From NCBI GenBank assembly GCA_900764045.1, contig CAAFMN010000100.1:1-49827 (forward strand): DNA of 49,827 bases, in the 5' to 3' direction. This document shows positions 1 through 8,388 of this stretch, one piece after another. The translations under genes and the position numbers were made by a program. How positions within the stretch are numbered: the first letter of the stretch is position 1; each line of letters starts with the position of its first letter. This DNA is from Clostridia bacterium. Its GTDB lineage: Bacteria; Bacillota; Clostridia; Lachnospirales; Bianqueaceae. The notes under the pieces were generated by a model. The model ran no database searches. It was not told where the DNA came from and saw only the letters and a program-made list of their open reading frames with translations.

Positions 1-1
1 G

Positions 2-856
2 AACTTCAAGACCACCACCCAATCCTACAAATGCAGCAAGATTATCTACAACAGCGAGGACAAACAGGCAATCTTCGAGAACCACCACGAGCAGATAATC
101 GACAGGGACACATGGGAGCGTGTGCAGGAGCTACGCAAGCAGCGCAAACGCCCTAACCGCTATGATGAAGTGGGCTTGTTCTCCGGCATACTCTTTTGTG
201 CCGATTGCGGAAGCGTCATGTACCAGCAGAGGTATCAGACGGACAAGCGGAAACAGGACTGTTACATATGCGGCAGCTACAAGAAGCGCACGGCAGACTG
301 TACGGCGCACTTTATCCGCACAGACCTTTTGACCGAGGGAGTGACCGAAAATTTACGGAAAGTCACCAGTTACGCCGCCAAGCATGAAGCACGGTTTATG
401 AAGCTGTTGACCGAGCAGACCGAGGACGGGAGCAAACGCCGGAACGCCGCCAAGAAGAAAGAGCTGGAAGCGGCAGAAAAACGGATTGCGGAACTCTCCG
501 CTATCTTCAAGCGGCTGTATGAGGACAGCGTGGCGGGGCGCATATCGGACGAGCGTTTCACGGAACTTTCGGCAGACTACGAAGCCGAGCAAAAGGAACT
601 GAAAGAGAAAGCCGCCGCTTTGCAGGGCGAACTTTCTAAAACGCTGGAAGCCACGGCAAACGCTGAAAAGTTTATGAAAGTGGTACGCAAGTACACCAGC
701 TTTGAGGAACTCACCCCTACCCTGTTGCGGGAGTTTGTGGAGAAAATCGTAATCCACGAATCGGAAGCACTGGACGGGAAACGCCGGGGGAAGCTCCGCA
801 GACAGGAAATCGAAATCTATTACTCTTTTGTCGGCAAGGTAGAGCTGCCCGACTAA
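2..856 (+). CDS. Large serine recombinase, C-terminal part (5' end outside window)
   Basis: This enzyme class cuts and rejoins DNA to integrate and excise conjugative or mobilizable elements. The reading frame is open from base 2, so the gene begins upstream of the window and only its last 284 residues are seen. The catalytic serine domain is missing for that reason. Visible parts are the end of the recombinase domain, a zinc ribbon with paired cysteines (CADCG and CYICG at about residues 66-69 and 87-90 of the visible part), then a long charged coiled coil rich in Lys, Glu and Ala, and a C-terminal segment around LLREFVEKIVIHE, typical of TndX/TnpX-like enzymes. A GTG at 122 is internal and is not the start. 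Codon use looks normal for a Firmicutes element. It is convergent with the ribosomal operon. Confidence 0.85.
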   Translation, partial: NFKTTTQSYKCSKIIYNSEDKQAIFENHHEQIIDRDTWERVQELRKQRKRPNRYDEVGLFSGILFCADCGSVMYQQRYQTDKRKQDCYICGSYKKRTADCTAHFIRTDLLTEGVTENLRKVTSYAAKHEARFMKLLTEQTEDGSKRRNAAKKKELEAAEKRIAELSAIFKRLYEDSVAGRISDERFTELSADYEAEQKELKEKAAALQGELSKTLEATANAEKFMKVVRKYTSFEELTPTLLREFVEKIVIHESEALDGKRRGKLRRQEIEIYYSFVGKVELPD

Positions 857-866
857 AGCCCGACCC

Positions 867-885
867 GTCCGGCAGTCAGCCGGAC
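867..885 (+). terminator. Hairpin after recombinase gene
   Basis: GTCCGGC and GCCGGAC form a perfect 7-bp stem with a 5-base loop, 10 bases after the recombinase stop. The T-run (899-905) starts 13 bases beyond the stem, so it is not a textbook intrinsic terminator. It may instead be part of the element end. Confidence 0.4.
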
Positions 886-1050
886 AGGGAACGGCAAAAT
901 TTTTTACACTTCTTTTACTTCTTTATCTCACATGAGCAAAAATCTAAGGTTTGTCAACAAAAGCCGGGATTCTTTTTGTTTTTTCTTAAGTATTTTCGTT
1001 GTTATGCCAAAAAAATGCGCCATTTTTGTATAAAACGTAAAAATCCATTT

Positions 1051-1088
1051 GCACAAAAAAAGATCCCCGGACCTATATCCGGGGATCT
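1051..1088 (-). terminator. Intrinsic terminator closing the S10-spc operon after rpmJ
   Basis: AGATCCCCGGA (1061-1071) pairs perfectly with TCCGGGGATCT (1078-1088). Read on the minus strand, the stem is followed at once by TTTTTTGTGC. It begins 11 bases after the rpmJ stop codon. This is a strong intrinsic terminator for the operon and means that no rpsM or rpoA cistron is co-transcribed here. Confidence 0.85.
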
Positions 1089-1098
1089 CCCTTCGCTT

Positions 1099-1212
1099 TT
1101 AACCCTGCTTCTGCTTATGCTTCGGATTCACGCAGATCACCATGATCTTGCCTTTTCTCTTAATAACCTTGCACTTCTCGCAGATCGGCTTTACGGATGA
1201 ACGAACCTTCAT
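1099..1212 (-). CDS. rpmJ: 50S ribosomal protein L36 (bL36)
   Basis: This 37-residue protein is a late-binding component of the large subunit. It starts MKVRSSVKPICEKCKVIKRK and has the zinc ligands Cys11, Cys14, Cys27 and His32, so it is the zinc-binding form. The length is exactly typical. The start ATG at 1212 has a GGAG-type site upstream (AAGGAGCG). It is the last cistron of the cluster, 33 bases after infA, and is followed directly by a terminator. In most Firmicutes rpsM, rpsK and rpoA come next; here they do not. Confidence 0.97.
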   Translation of the reverse strand: MKVRSSVKPICEKCKVIKRKGKIMVICVNPKHKQKQG

Positions 1213-1245
1213 TCTGATCGCTCCTTTCTTTGGCCTTACGGCACA

Positions 1246-1467
1246 TTACTTGGCACGCCAAATGATGCGGCCCTTGGACAAATCATAGGGAGACATTTCA
1301 ATCGTGACTTTATCTCCCGGAAGTATTTTGATAAAATTTACTCTAAGCTTTCCGCTCAGATGGCACAGAACCTGATGCTTATTTTCCGCCAGCTCTACCA
1401 GAAACATTGCGTTCGGCAGCTTTTCAACAACGGTGCCCTCAAATTCAATCGCGTCTTTCTTTGACAA
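1246..1467 (-). CDS. infA: Translation initiation factor IF-1
   Basis: IF-1 occupies the A site of the 30S subunit during initiation. The 73-residue protein is a single S1-type OB fold with the family signatures KDAIEFEGTVVEKLPNAMF near the start and GDKVTIEMSPYDLSKGRI near the end. The length matches the family (71-73). It lies 19 bases after map, in the common order adk-map-infA-rpmJ. Nothing in the sequence suggests separate regulation. Confidence 0.97.
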   Translation of the reverse strand: MSKKDAIEFEGTVVEKLPNAMFLVELAENKHQVLCHLSGKLRVNFIKILPGDKVTIEMSPYDLSKGRIIWRAK

Positions 1468-1486
1468 GACCCTAACCTCCTTGCTC

Positions 1487-2239
1487 TTACAGCATGGTCA
1501 GCACTTCATAGCCGGTGGGGGTGATCAGAATGGAATTCTCATAATGAGATGTCAGAGATCCATCCCGGGACACCGTCGTCCATCCGTCATCGAGTACGTC
1601 AACTTCCCAATCTCCGGCTGACAGCATCGGCTCGATCGCAAGCGTCATACCTGCTGCCAACCTCGGGCCGCGCCCGATCGGCTTATAATTTGGAATCGCT
1701 GGGTCCTCATGCAGCATAGCACCTACGCCATGCCCCACAAAATCCCGAATCACACCGCATCCATAGCTCTTCGCTTTCTTTTCGATCGCTGCAGAGATCT
1801 CATGCAGGTGATTGCCCTCTTTGGCATATTCCACTCCGGCCCAAAAGCTTGCTTCTGCAGCTTCGATCATCTTAGCCGCATCCGCAGAAATCTCACCCAC
1901 CGGATAGGTACGAGCCGCGTCTCCATGAAAACCATTCAACAGAGCACCGACATCTACACTGATGATCTGTCCTTCCTTCAGGACCTGCTTCTCCGACGGA
2001 ATCCCATGAATCACACAGTTGTCAATGGAAGCACAAATCGATGCCGGGAATCCGTGATAATTCTTAAAGGAAGGCGTCGCGCCATAGCTCCGGATGATCT
2101 CTTCCGCGACCTGATCCAGATACAATGTTGACACACCGGGACGAACCTGATGCTTCATCTCTTCCAGAACCTCTGCAACAATCTGACAGGACTTGCGGAT
2201 CTTTTCAATCTCTTCAGGACTCTTGACTATAATTGCCAT
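1487..2239 (-). CDS. map: Type I methionine aminopeptidase
   Basis: It removes the N-terminal methionine from nascent proteins, using a two-metal centre. The 250-residue protein has the pita-bread fold signatures: a substrate-side His in NCVIHGIPS, metal-binding Asp residues in ISVDVGALLNGFHGDAART, a His in GHGVGAMLHEDP, and Glu residues in TLAIEPML and HYENSILIT. It lacks the N-terminal zinc-finger extension of longer forms. It begins 4 bases after the adk stop, so translational coupling is likely, and it is transcribed with the spc genes. Confidence 0.96.
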   Translation of the reverse strand: MAIIVKSPEEIEKIRKSCQIVAEVLEEMKHQVRPGVSTLYLDQVAEEIIRSYGATPSFKNYHGFPASICASIDNCVIHGIPSEKQVLKEGQIISVDVGALLNGFHGDAARTYPVGEISADAAKMIEAAEASFWAGVEYAKEGNHLHEISAAIEKKAKSYGCGVIRDFVGHGVGAMLHEDPAIPNYKPIGRGPRLAAGMTLAIEPMLSAGDWEVDVLDDGWTTVSRDGSLTSHYENSILITPTGYEVLTML

Positions 2240-2243
2240 TCCC

Positions 2244-2873
2244 TTACCTCTGCAGAGCCTCCATAATTGAGGCCGTTACCTGGCTAGGCGCCTGCGCGCC
2301 ATTTACCGTTACCAGTTTTCCCTGCTTCTCATAGTAGCTGATCAGCGGAGCCGTCTGTTCATGATATACTTCCAGACGCTTCTGCACCGTCTCCGGCACA
2401 TCGTCCTTACGAACGATCAGCGCCTGTCCGCATTTATCGCAGACACCCTCTTTTTTCGGCGGGTTGTACTTAACATGATAGGACTCACCGCATGCAGGAC
2501 ACACACGGCGTCCGCCCATACGGTCAATGATGGCACTGTCCTCGACGTCAATATTGACTGCCGCATCCAATGTTTCCTTGGCTGCTAACGCATCTGCCTG
2601 AGCAATGGTTCTCGGAAAACCGTCCAGAATATACCCATTCTGGCAGTCCTCCTGCGCCAAACGATCCATCACCAGATCCACTGTCAATTCATCTGGAACC
2701 AACAGTCCCTGGTCCATATAACTCTTTGCTTTTACTCCCAGAGGAGTATTCTCTCTCATATTGGCGCGGAAGATATCTCCCGTTGAAATATGAGGAACCT
2801 GCAGCATTTCTGCCAGGTTGGACGCCTGGGTACCTTTGCCGGCACCCGGCGCTCCCAAAAGAACAAGCTTCAT
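2244..2873 (-). CDS. adk: Adenylate kinase, zinc-lid type
   Basis: It interconverts ATP plus AMP with two ADP in the cytosol. The 209-residue protein has the P-loop GAPGAGKGTQ at the N-terminus, the AMP-binding signature DGFPRTIAQ, and a long LID domain with four cysteines (VCPACG and VCDKCG) that bind structural zinc, as in many Gram-positive enzymes. It sits between secY and map in the usual Firmicutes order, 15 bases after secY. Confidence 0.97.
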   Translation of the reverse strand: MKLVLLGAPGAGKGTQASNLAEMLQVPHISTGDIFRANMRENTPLGVKAKSYMDQGLLVPDELTVDLVMDRLAQEDCQNGYILDGFPRTIAQADALAAKETLDAAVNIDVEDSAIIDRMGGRRVCPACGESYHVKYNPPKKEGVCDKCGQALIVRKDDVPETVQKRLEVYHEQTAPLISYYEKQGKLVTVNGAQAPSQVTASIMEALQR

Positions 2874-2888
2874 ACTTATTCCTCCCGT

Positions 2889-4157
2889 TTAACGCAAGAA
2901 ACCCTTATAATGCCTTGTCACCATCATGCTCTCAACCTGCTTTACCGTCTCCAGCGCGACGCCGACAACGATCAGCAGAGAAGAACCGCCAATATTCAGA
3001 TTATCAATCTTGAATATGAAGGAGATGATTACCGGCAGGCTGGCAACGATTGCCAGACCAATAGCTCCGATAAAGATAATATACTTGGAGACCTTCTGAA
3101 TATACTCATAGGTCGGCTTGCCAGGACGAATACCGGGGATAAATCCGCCGTTCTTCTTCATATTATTGGCAATCTCCATCGGATTAAAGGTAATCGATGC
3201 ATAGAAATATGTGAACAGAATGATCAGAACCACGTACAGAACCGCACCGAAAGGATGACTGGTGCTCAGCCATCTCAGTACTCCACCCCAGAATCCGGTA
3301 GGATTGGCGGTGAAGAAGCTGGTGATGATCTGTGGGAAACTCAGCAGAGAAATCGCGAAAATGATCGGGATTACGCCTGCCAGATTGACACGAATCGGAA
3401 TATTCGTATTCTGACCACCATAGCTCTTACGTCCCTGCATCTTCTTTGCATACTGTACAGGAATCCGCCGCTCACCCAGAGACAGCAGAACTACAAACGC
3501 AACGATCGCCAAAGCAACGACCAGCAGGATTACCAGAGCCCATTTATTCTCATAATTCATCAGACTGGTGATCGCAGAAGGAACTCGGGACAGAATGTTA
3601 ACCAGAATGATCAGGGAAATTCCGTTTCCGACGCCCTTTGCGGTGATGTTCTCACCAATCCACATTACAAATGCTGTACCGGCTGTAAATGTCATTACAG
3701 ACACGATAATCGCCCAGACCGTGTTGACCTGGCTGCTCATCACGCCATATGCATTGTTCAGGCTGTAAGAAATACCAAAGGCCTGAATCAGTGCCAGCGC
3801 TACCGTCACATAACGGGTATACTGCGCAATCTTCTTACGTCCTGCTTCTCCGTCCTGATTGAGCTCTTCCAGGCGCGGAATCGCGATCGTCAAAAGATTC
3901 ATGATAATAGATGCATTGATGTACGGAGTGATTCCCATTGCGAACAGGTTCATGTTGCTGAACGCACCGCCGGACATAGCGTCAAATAACGCCAGAACAC
4001 CGTTGCTGGTAGAAAAATACGCATTCATGACCGTTGCGTCGATAAATGGGCTGGGCATCGTTGAACCGATTCGGACGATGGCCAGCATTACCAACGTATA
4101 CAGGATTCTCTTCCGTAGATCCGGTATCTTCCAAGCGTCTCGAATTGTTTGAAACAA
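2889..4157 (-). CDS. secY: Protein translocase subunit SecY
   Basis: SecY is the channel of the Sec translocon in the cytoplasmic membrane. The 422-residue protein shows about ten membrane segments; recognisable landmarks are the plug and TM2 region (MPSPFIDA, MGITPYINASIIMNLL), the cytosolic loop SLGERRIPVQYAKKMQGRK, and the C-terminal MMVTRHYKGFLR. The start is TTG at 4157, chosen because a GGAGG lies 9 bases upstream and the protein then begins MFQTIRDAWKIPDLR as in the family. The non-ATG start on an essential gene is noteworthy but not rare in Clostridia. It follows rplO after 74 bases. Confidence 0.96.
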   Translation of the reverse strand: MFQTIRDAWKIPDLRKRILYTLVMLAIVRIGSTMPSPFIDATVMNAYFSTSNGVLALFDAMSGGAFSNMNLFAMGITPYINASIIMNLLTIAIPRLEELNQDGEAGRKKIAQYTRYVTVALALIQAFGISYSLNNAYGVMSSQVNTVWAIIVSVMTFTAGTAFVMWIGENITAKGVGNGISLIILVNILSRVPSAITSLMNYENKWALVILLVVALAIVAFVVLLSLGERRIPVQYAKKMQGRKSYGGQNTNIPIRVNLAGVIPIIFAISLLSFPQIITSFFTANPTGFWGGVLRWLSTSHPFGAVLYVVLIILFTYFYASITFNPMEIANNMKKNGGFIPGIRPGKPTYEYIQKVSKYIIFIGAIGLAIVASLPVIISFIFKIDNLNIGGSSLLIVVGVALETVKQVESMMVTRHYKGFLR

Positions 4158-4231
4158 TCTAACCGCCCTCCTTCACTATTGGTTAACGCACAGCGGTCCA
4201 TACGGATCGCTGCGCGTTTTTATTATGAGAA

Positions 4232-4672
4232 TCAGTTCGCTTCTACGCTTCCGCCCAGGGCTTCGATCTTTTCCTTAGCTCCCTGGCTGACAGCTGTAAC
4301 CTTAACGGTCAGCTTCTTCTCCAGATTGCCATTGCCCAGCAGCTTCACGCCATCGCGCGGATTGCTTACAACACCCTTCTCCACCAGAGCAGAGATCGTT
4401 ACGGTCTCGCCGTCCTCAAATACATTGAGACGGTCTACATTGATCGCTACGATATCCTTGGTATTGCGGTTAGTAAAACCACGCTTCGGCAGACGACGAT
4501 ACAGAGGCATCTGACCGCCTTCAAATCCGGGACGAACACCGCCGCCGGAACGGGCCTTCTGTCCCTTATGTCCACGGCCGGATGTCTTACCATTGCCCGA
4601 ACCGTGTCCTCTTCCTACACGGAAAGCATTCTCCTTGGAACCCTCAGCGGGCTTCAGTTCGCTTAACTTCAT
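4232..4672 (-). CDS. rplO: 50S ribosomal protein L15 (uL15)
   Basis: This large-subunit protein binds 23S rRNA. It has 146 residues and the usual flexible basic, glycine-rich N-terminus (GRGHGSGNGKTSGRGHKGQ) followed by FEGGQMPLYRRLPKRGF. Length and order (rpmD-rplO-secY) are standard for the spc operon. It begins 14 bases after rpmD with a good GGAGG site. Confidence 0.97.
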   Translation of the reverse strand: MKLSELKPAEGSKENAFRVGRGHGSGNGKTSGRGHKGQKARSGGGVRPGFEGGQMPLYRRLPKRGFTNRNTKDIVAINVDRLNVFEDGETVTISALVEKGVVSNPRDGVKLLGNGNLEKKLTVKVTAVSQGAKEKIEALGGSVEAN

Positions 4673-4686
4673 GGCGCTTCCTCCCC

Positions 4687-4875
4687 TTACTCTTCAATCT
4701 CTTCGACCTTAACCATGTGGGAGATATGTGCAAGCACACCTCTCATGGCAGCGTCGTCCGGACGAACGATGGTCGAATACAGTTTCTTGAAGCCCAGAGC
4801 TTCAACCATTTTCTTGTTCTTCGGATTCGCACCGATAGTAGACTTGACCAGGGTAATCTTCAACTTCTTAGCCAT
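4687..4875 (-). CDS. rpmD: 50S ribosomal protein L30 (uL30)
   Basis: This small large-subunit protein has 62 residues and the family pattern LKITLVKSTIGANPKNKKMV. The start ATG at 4875 is preferred over an upstream TTG at 4881 because the GGAGG site then lies 8 bases away and the protein begins MAKKLKIT as in homologues. It sits 14 bases downstream of rpsE. Confidence 0.96.
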   Translation of the reverse strand: MAKKLKITLVKSTIGANPKNKKMVEALGFKKLYSTIVRPDDAAMRGVLAHISHMVKVEEIEE

Positions 4876-4889
4876 TTTCAAGTCCTCCC

Positions 4890-5402
4890 TTAACCTAAGA
4901 TCTCGGCAACGGACTTACCGCGGATCGCGGCAACCTGTTCCGGAGTCTTCAGAGCAGCCAAGCCGGCAACGGTTGCTGCTACGACATTGTTCTTGTTATT
5001 GGAACCCAGAGACTTGGTACGAATGTTACGGATACCAGCCAGATCCAGTACCGCACGAGCCGGACCGCCGGCGATAACGCCGGTACCTTCCGGTGCGCTC
5101 TTGAGCAGTACGGAAGCACTTCCGAATACGCCCAGATTGTCGTGAGGAATAGAACCGTTCTCTGTTACTGCTACGGTGATCATTGCCTTCTTGGCTGCCT
5201 CTTCGCCCTTACGAATTGCTTCGGGGATTTCGATAGCCTTGCCCAGGCCAAAGCCTACATGGCCATTCTTATCACCTACGACGACAAGCGCCGTAAATCT
5301 CATATGACGTCCGCCCTTTACAGTTTTGGAAACCCGCTTGATGGTTACCACATTGGACGTTAACTCACCCATGGTGCTGGGATCGATTTTATCCTTTCTC
5401 AT
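4890..5402 (-). CDS. rpsE: 30S ribosomal protein S5 (uS5)
   Basis: S5 contributes to decoding fidelity and to mRNA unwinding at the entry channel. The 170-residue protein has the N-terminal double-stranded RNA-binding domain (VVVGDKNGHVGFGLGKA) and the C-terminal domain with PEGTGVIAGGPARAVLDLAG and LGSNNKNNVV. Length and position between rplR and rpmD are typical. The 48-base gap before it holds an AGGAGG site. Confidence 0.97.
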   Translation of the reverse strand: MRKDKIDPSTMGELTSNVVTIKRVSKTVKGGRHMRFTALVVVGDKNGHVGFGLGKAIEIPEAIRKGEEAAKKAMITVAVTENGSIPHDNLGVFGSASVLLKSAPEGTGVIAGGPARAVLDLAGIRNIRTKSLGSNNKNNVVAATVAGLAALKTPEQVAAIRGKSVAEILG

Positions 5403-5450
5403 GAAACTGCCTCCTATTATTATCTAGTCGCGCTAAGAATCAGCAGACCC

Positions 5451-5819
5451 TTAGAACTGTAAGCCTGCTTCTCTGGCAGCATCCGCCAGAGCCTGAATCT
5501 TTCCGTGATACAGGAAACCGCCGCGGTCAAAGACAACCTTATCGATGCCCTTTTCTGCCGCGCGCTTAGCGATTACAGTTCCAACTACGGCCGCAGCTTC
5601 AACATTATTGGTCTTCTCAACCTGAGCCTTAACCTCCGGATCGACGGTGGAAGCCGCAACTAATGTGCAGCCCTTGGTATCATCAATGATCTGCGCATAC
5701 ATGTGCAGATTGCTGCGGAATACACACAGACGAGGGCGATCCTGGCTGCCTACGATATAGCGGCGCATTCTGTAATGCTTCTTTACGCGAGCCTTCTTCT
5801 TAGAATCCTTATTCACCAT
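5451..5819 (-). CDS. rplR: 50S ribosomal protein L18 (uL18)
   Basis: L18 binds 5S rRNA with L5. The 122-residue protein has the basic N-terminus KKARVKKHYRMRRY, the motif RPRLCVFRSNLHMYAQIIDD, and ends FDRGGFLYHGKIQALADAAR, all standard. It lies 18 bases downstream of rplF. Confidence 0.97.
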   Translation of the reverse strand: MVNKDSKKKARVKKHYRMRRYIVGSQDRPRLCVFRSNLHMYAQIIDDTKGCTLVAASTVDPEVKAQVEKTNNVEAAAVVGTVIAKRAAEKGIDKVVFDRGGFLYHGKIQALADAAREAGLQF

Positions 5820-5837
5820 TACATATCACCCCTTTGC

Positions 5838-6377
5838 TTATTTACCGGTCTTACCGACCTTACGCAGGATCACTTCGTCAGCATACTTGATGCCCTTGCC
5901 CTTATAGGGTTCCGGCGGACGCTTGAAGCGGATCTCCGCAGCGTACTGACCAACCAGTTCCTTGTCAATACCCTTGACGGTAATCTTATTTGTACCTTCT
6001 ACAACGGACTCGATGCCCTTGGGATCTTCCATCTCTACCGGATGAGAATAACCCAGAGACAGCACCAGCTTGGAGCCCTGCTTTGCCGCTCTGTAACCAA
6101 CACCATTGATCTCCAGCACCTTCTGATAGCCTTCGGTTACACCGACGACCATATTGTGAATCAGGCTGCGGGTCAGACCATGCAGAGACTTCATCTGCTT
6201 CAGGTCATTGGGGCGGCTTACGATTACATGATTCTCTTCCTGCTTGATCTCCATCTGTGTGGGGAGCTGCTTCTCCAAAGTTCCCTTCGGTCCCTTTACG
6301 GTTACGAAGTTGTTCTCGGCGATCTTAACCTCTACTCCAGCCGGAATCACAACAGGCAATCTTCCAATTCGACTCAT
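5838..6377 (-). CDS. rplF: 50S ribosomal protein L6 (uL6)
   Basis: L6 lies at the base of the L7/L12 stalk near the factor-binding site. The 179-residue protein starts MSRIGRLPVVIPAGVEV and shows the C-terminal signature FKRPPEPYKGKGIKYADEVI that binds the sarcin-ricin region. Two tandem L6 folds are expected from the length. Order rpsH-rplF-rplR is standard. Confidence 0.97.
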   Translation of the reverse strand: MSRIGRLPVVIPAGVEVKIAENNFVTVKGPKGTLEKQLPTQMEIKQEENHVIVSRPNDLKQMKSLHGLTRSLIHNMVVGVTEGYQKVLEINGVGYRAAKQGSKLVLSLGYSHPVEMEDPKGIESVVEGTNKITVKGIDKELVGQYAAEIRFKRPPEPYKGKGIKYADEVILRKVGKTGK

Positions 6378-6395
6378 AGTGTGTTCTCCTCCTGC

Positions 6396-6797
6396 TTACC
6401 AAACAAAGGCCAGCACTTCACCGCCGACATTCAGCTGACGTGCTTCCTTGTCGGTGATGATGCCTTTGTTAGTAGAAATAATAGCGGTTCCGAGTCCATT
6501 CAGCACCTTGGGCATATTGTCTTTTCCGGCATAAACCCGCAGACCGGGCTTGGAAATTCTCTTAATGCCGGTAATAACCTTTTCATTCTTATCCTTGCCA
6601 TACTTCATCGTAATCCGAATTGTCCGGATATTACCTTCGGTAATGACCTCGTACTTCTTGATATAACCTTCTTTTACCAGGATGTCGGCGATAGCTTGCT
6701 TCATTTTAGAAGCCGGTACATCAACCGTATCATGCTTGGCAACATTTCCGTTTCTGATACGTGTCAGCATATCAGCAATAGGATCGCTCATCATCAT
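6396..6797 (-). CDS. rpsH: 30S ribosomal protein S8 (uS8)
   Basis: S8 binds the central domain of 16S rRNA and in E. coli is the repressor of the spc operon. The 133-residue protein has MSDPIADMLTRIRNG at the start and the RNA-binding C-terminus with STNKGIITDKEARQLNVGG. Three consecutive ATG codons begin the frame; the first, at 6797, lies 9 bases after a GGAGG, so any of the three could serve. Confidence 0.97.
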   Translation of the reverse strand: MMMSDPIADMLTRIRNGNVAKHDTVDVPASKMKQAIADILVKEGYIKKYEVITEGNIRTIRITMKYGKDKNEKVITGIKRISKPGLRVYAGKDNMPKVLNGLGTAIISTNKGIITDKEARQLNVGGEVLAFVW

Positions 6798-6832
6798 GTG
6801 GATTGACCTCCTTTATATTCTTATCGCCCGGC

Positions 6833-7027
6833 TTACCAGCTGGCCTTCTTAACACCGGGAATTTCGCCCTTATAAGCCAGCTCCCTGAAACAGATACGGC
6901 AAATGCCATACTTGCGCAGTACCGAATGCGGACGTCCGCAAATCTTACAACGAGTATAAGCGCGGCTGGAGAACTTCGGCTTTACAGCCGCTCTCTGCTG
7001 CTTAATGATCATAGACTTTTTAGCCAT
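6833..7027 (-). CDS. rpsN: 30S ribosomal protein S14, zinc-binding type
   Basis: This 64-residue S14 is the short form that binds zinc through Cys27, Cys30, Cys43 and Cys46 (CKIC and CRIC). It is slightly longer than the usual 61 residues because of a basic N-terminal stretch. The zinc form is typical of Gram-positive bacteria in this position between rplE and rpsH. Confidence 0.97.
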   Translation of the reverse strand: MAKKSMIIKQQRAAVKPKFSSRAYTRCKICGRPHSVLRKYGICRICFRELAYKGEIPGVKKASW

Positions 7028-7042
7028 TCTAGTCCTCCTTAA

Positions 7043-7588
7043 TTACTTGGCAAAGGGCATACCCAGCAGGGTAAGCAGCTCTTTGGCTTCTTCATCCGTC
7101 TTTGCCGTTGTTACAAAAATGATATCCATTCCGCGAACCTTATCGATCTTATCGTAAGAGATTTCGGGGAAAATCAGCTGCTCCTTGATACCCAGCGCAT
7201 AGTTGCCGCGTCCGTCAAAGGAATTGGCAGTTACACCGCGGAAGTCACGAACACGAGGCAGAGCCAGGCTGATCAGACGATCAGCGAAGTCGTACATCTT
7301 GTTGCCGCGCAGCGTAACTTTGCATCCGATCGGCATACCTTCACGAATCTTAAAGTTAGCAATGGACTTCTTGGCCTTGGTAATGATCGGCTTCTGTCCG
7401 GAAATCGTGGTCAGGTCCGCTACAGCGCTCTCCAGCACCTTAGGATTGTCCTTGGCTTCGCCAACGCCCATATTGATCACGATCTTATCAATCTTGGGAA
7501 CCTCCATGATGTTCTTATAAGAGAACTTTTTAATCAAGGCCGGAACCACTTCATTATTATAGAACTCTCTCATTCTATTCTCGCTCAC
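7043..7588 (-). CDS. rplE: 50S ribosomal protein L5 (uL5)
   Basis: L5 anchors 5S rRNA and contacts P-site tRNA. The 181-residue protein has KIDKIVINMGVGEAKDNPK, GQKPIITKAKKSIANFKIRE and the conserved C-terminal DIIFVTTAKTDEEAKELL. The start is GTG at 7588, since a GGAGG lies 8 bases upstream. Some 27 bases separate it from rplX. Confidence 0.97.
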   Translation of the reverse strand: MSENRMREFYNNEVVPALIKKFSYKNIMEVPKIDKIVINMGVGEAKDNPKVLESAVADLTTISGQKPIITKAKKSIANFKIREGMPIGCKVTLRGNKMYDFADRLISLALPRVRDFRGVTANSFDGRGNYALGIKEQLIFPEISYDKIDKVRGMDIIFVTTAKTDEEAKELLTLLGMPFAK

Positions 7589-7615
7589 AGTATTATCCTC
7601 CTTCTTGGATGCGCC

Positions 7616-7957
7616 TTAGTCAATGACTTCCTTGGTTTCAGACTTCTTGGCGTAACGGGAGCGAACAACAACCTGCTTGCCATTCTCTTCCTTGACCTCA
7701 GTCTTAACACCCAAACGGGTAGGAACACCGTCATGCAGATACATAACGTTGGAGATATGGATCGGAGCTTCCTTCTTAACGATTCCGCCCTGCTGCATAC
7801 CGCCGCGCGCCTTCTCATGCTTGGTTATCATGTTGACGCCTTCCACGATTACGCGCTCGTTCTTGCTGTCTACATGCAGGATCTTACCCTTTGCACCCTT
7901 ATCGGTACCGGCGATCACTACTACCAGATCGCCCTTCTTCAACTTCATCTTCGCCAT
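7616..7957 (-). CDS. rplX: 50S ribosomal protein L24 (uL24)
   Basis: L24 is an assembly initiator of the large subunit. The 113-residue protein carries an N-terminal KOW motif (KKGDLVVVIAGTDKGAKGK) and the segment GGIVKKEAPIHISNVMYL. Order rplN-rplX-rplE is standard. Confidence 0.97.
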   Translation of the reverse strand: MAKMKLKKGDLVVVIAGTDKGAKGKILHVDSKNERVIVEGVNMITKHEKARGGMQQGGIVKKEAPIHISNVMYLHDGVPTRLGVKTEVKEENGKQVVVRSRYAKKSETKEVID

Positions 7958-7972
7958 TCTTTTTGCCTCCTA

Positions 7973-8341
7973 TTACAGAACTTCCGGAGCCAGAGACAGA
8001 ATCTTCATGTACTTCTTCTCTCGAAGCTCTCTTGCTACGGGGCCAAAAATACGAGTTCCACGAGGATTCAGATCCTCCTTGATGATAACGGCCGCGTTAT
8101 CATCGAAACGAACATATGCGCCATTCTTACGACGAATCGGCTGTGTTGTACGAACTACAACAGCTGTAACAACATCGCCCTTCTTTACAACGCCGCCTGG
8201 CGTTGCATCCTTAACCGCAGCAATGATCACATCGCCTACGCCGGCGTATCTACGGGTGGATCCGCCCATCACACGGATGCACAGAAGCTCTCTGGCACCG
8301 GTATTGTCGGCCACCGTCAGTCTAGTTTCCTGCTGTACCAT
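7973..8341 (-). CDS. rplN: 50S ribosomal protein L14 (uL14)
   Basis: L14 lies at the subunit interface and forms bridges with 16S rRNA. The 122-residue protein starts MVQQETRLTVADNTGARELL, and its C-terminus GTRIFGPVARELREKKYMKI is highly conserved. Length is exactly typical, and spacing to rpsQ (47 bases) is normal. Confidence 0.98.
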   Translation of the reverse strand: MVQQETRLTVADNTGARELLCIRVMGGSTRRYAGVGDVIIAAVKDATPGGVVKKGDVVTAVVVRTTQPIRRKNGAYVRFDDNAAVIIKEDLNPRGTRIFGPVARELREKKYMKILSLAPEVL

Positions 8342-8388
8342 GACTGATACCTCCTTATTCGATTACAAACAAAATATACCGATACCAA

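Larger units (their letters stand above)
1..1050. mobile_element. End of an integrated element carrying a large serine recombinase
   Basis: The left edge holds the 3' part of a large serine recombinase gene pointing toward the ribosomal operon. In Tn4451- and Tn5397-type elements (TnpX, TndX) this gene lies at one terminus of the element, so the element body is inferred to extend to the left of the window. The chromosomal junction should fall between the recombinase stop at 856 and the rpmJ terminator at about 1051. I cannot locate the exact attachment site because serine-recombinase core sites are only a few bases long and the other end is not visible. Confidence 0.6.

Noticed and set aside
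867..1050. Precise attachment site of the left element
   Set aside because: No direct repeat can be tested with only one end in view, so any choice would be a guess.
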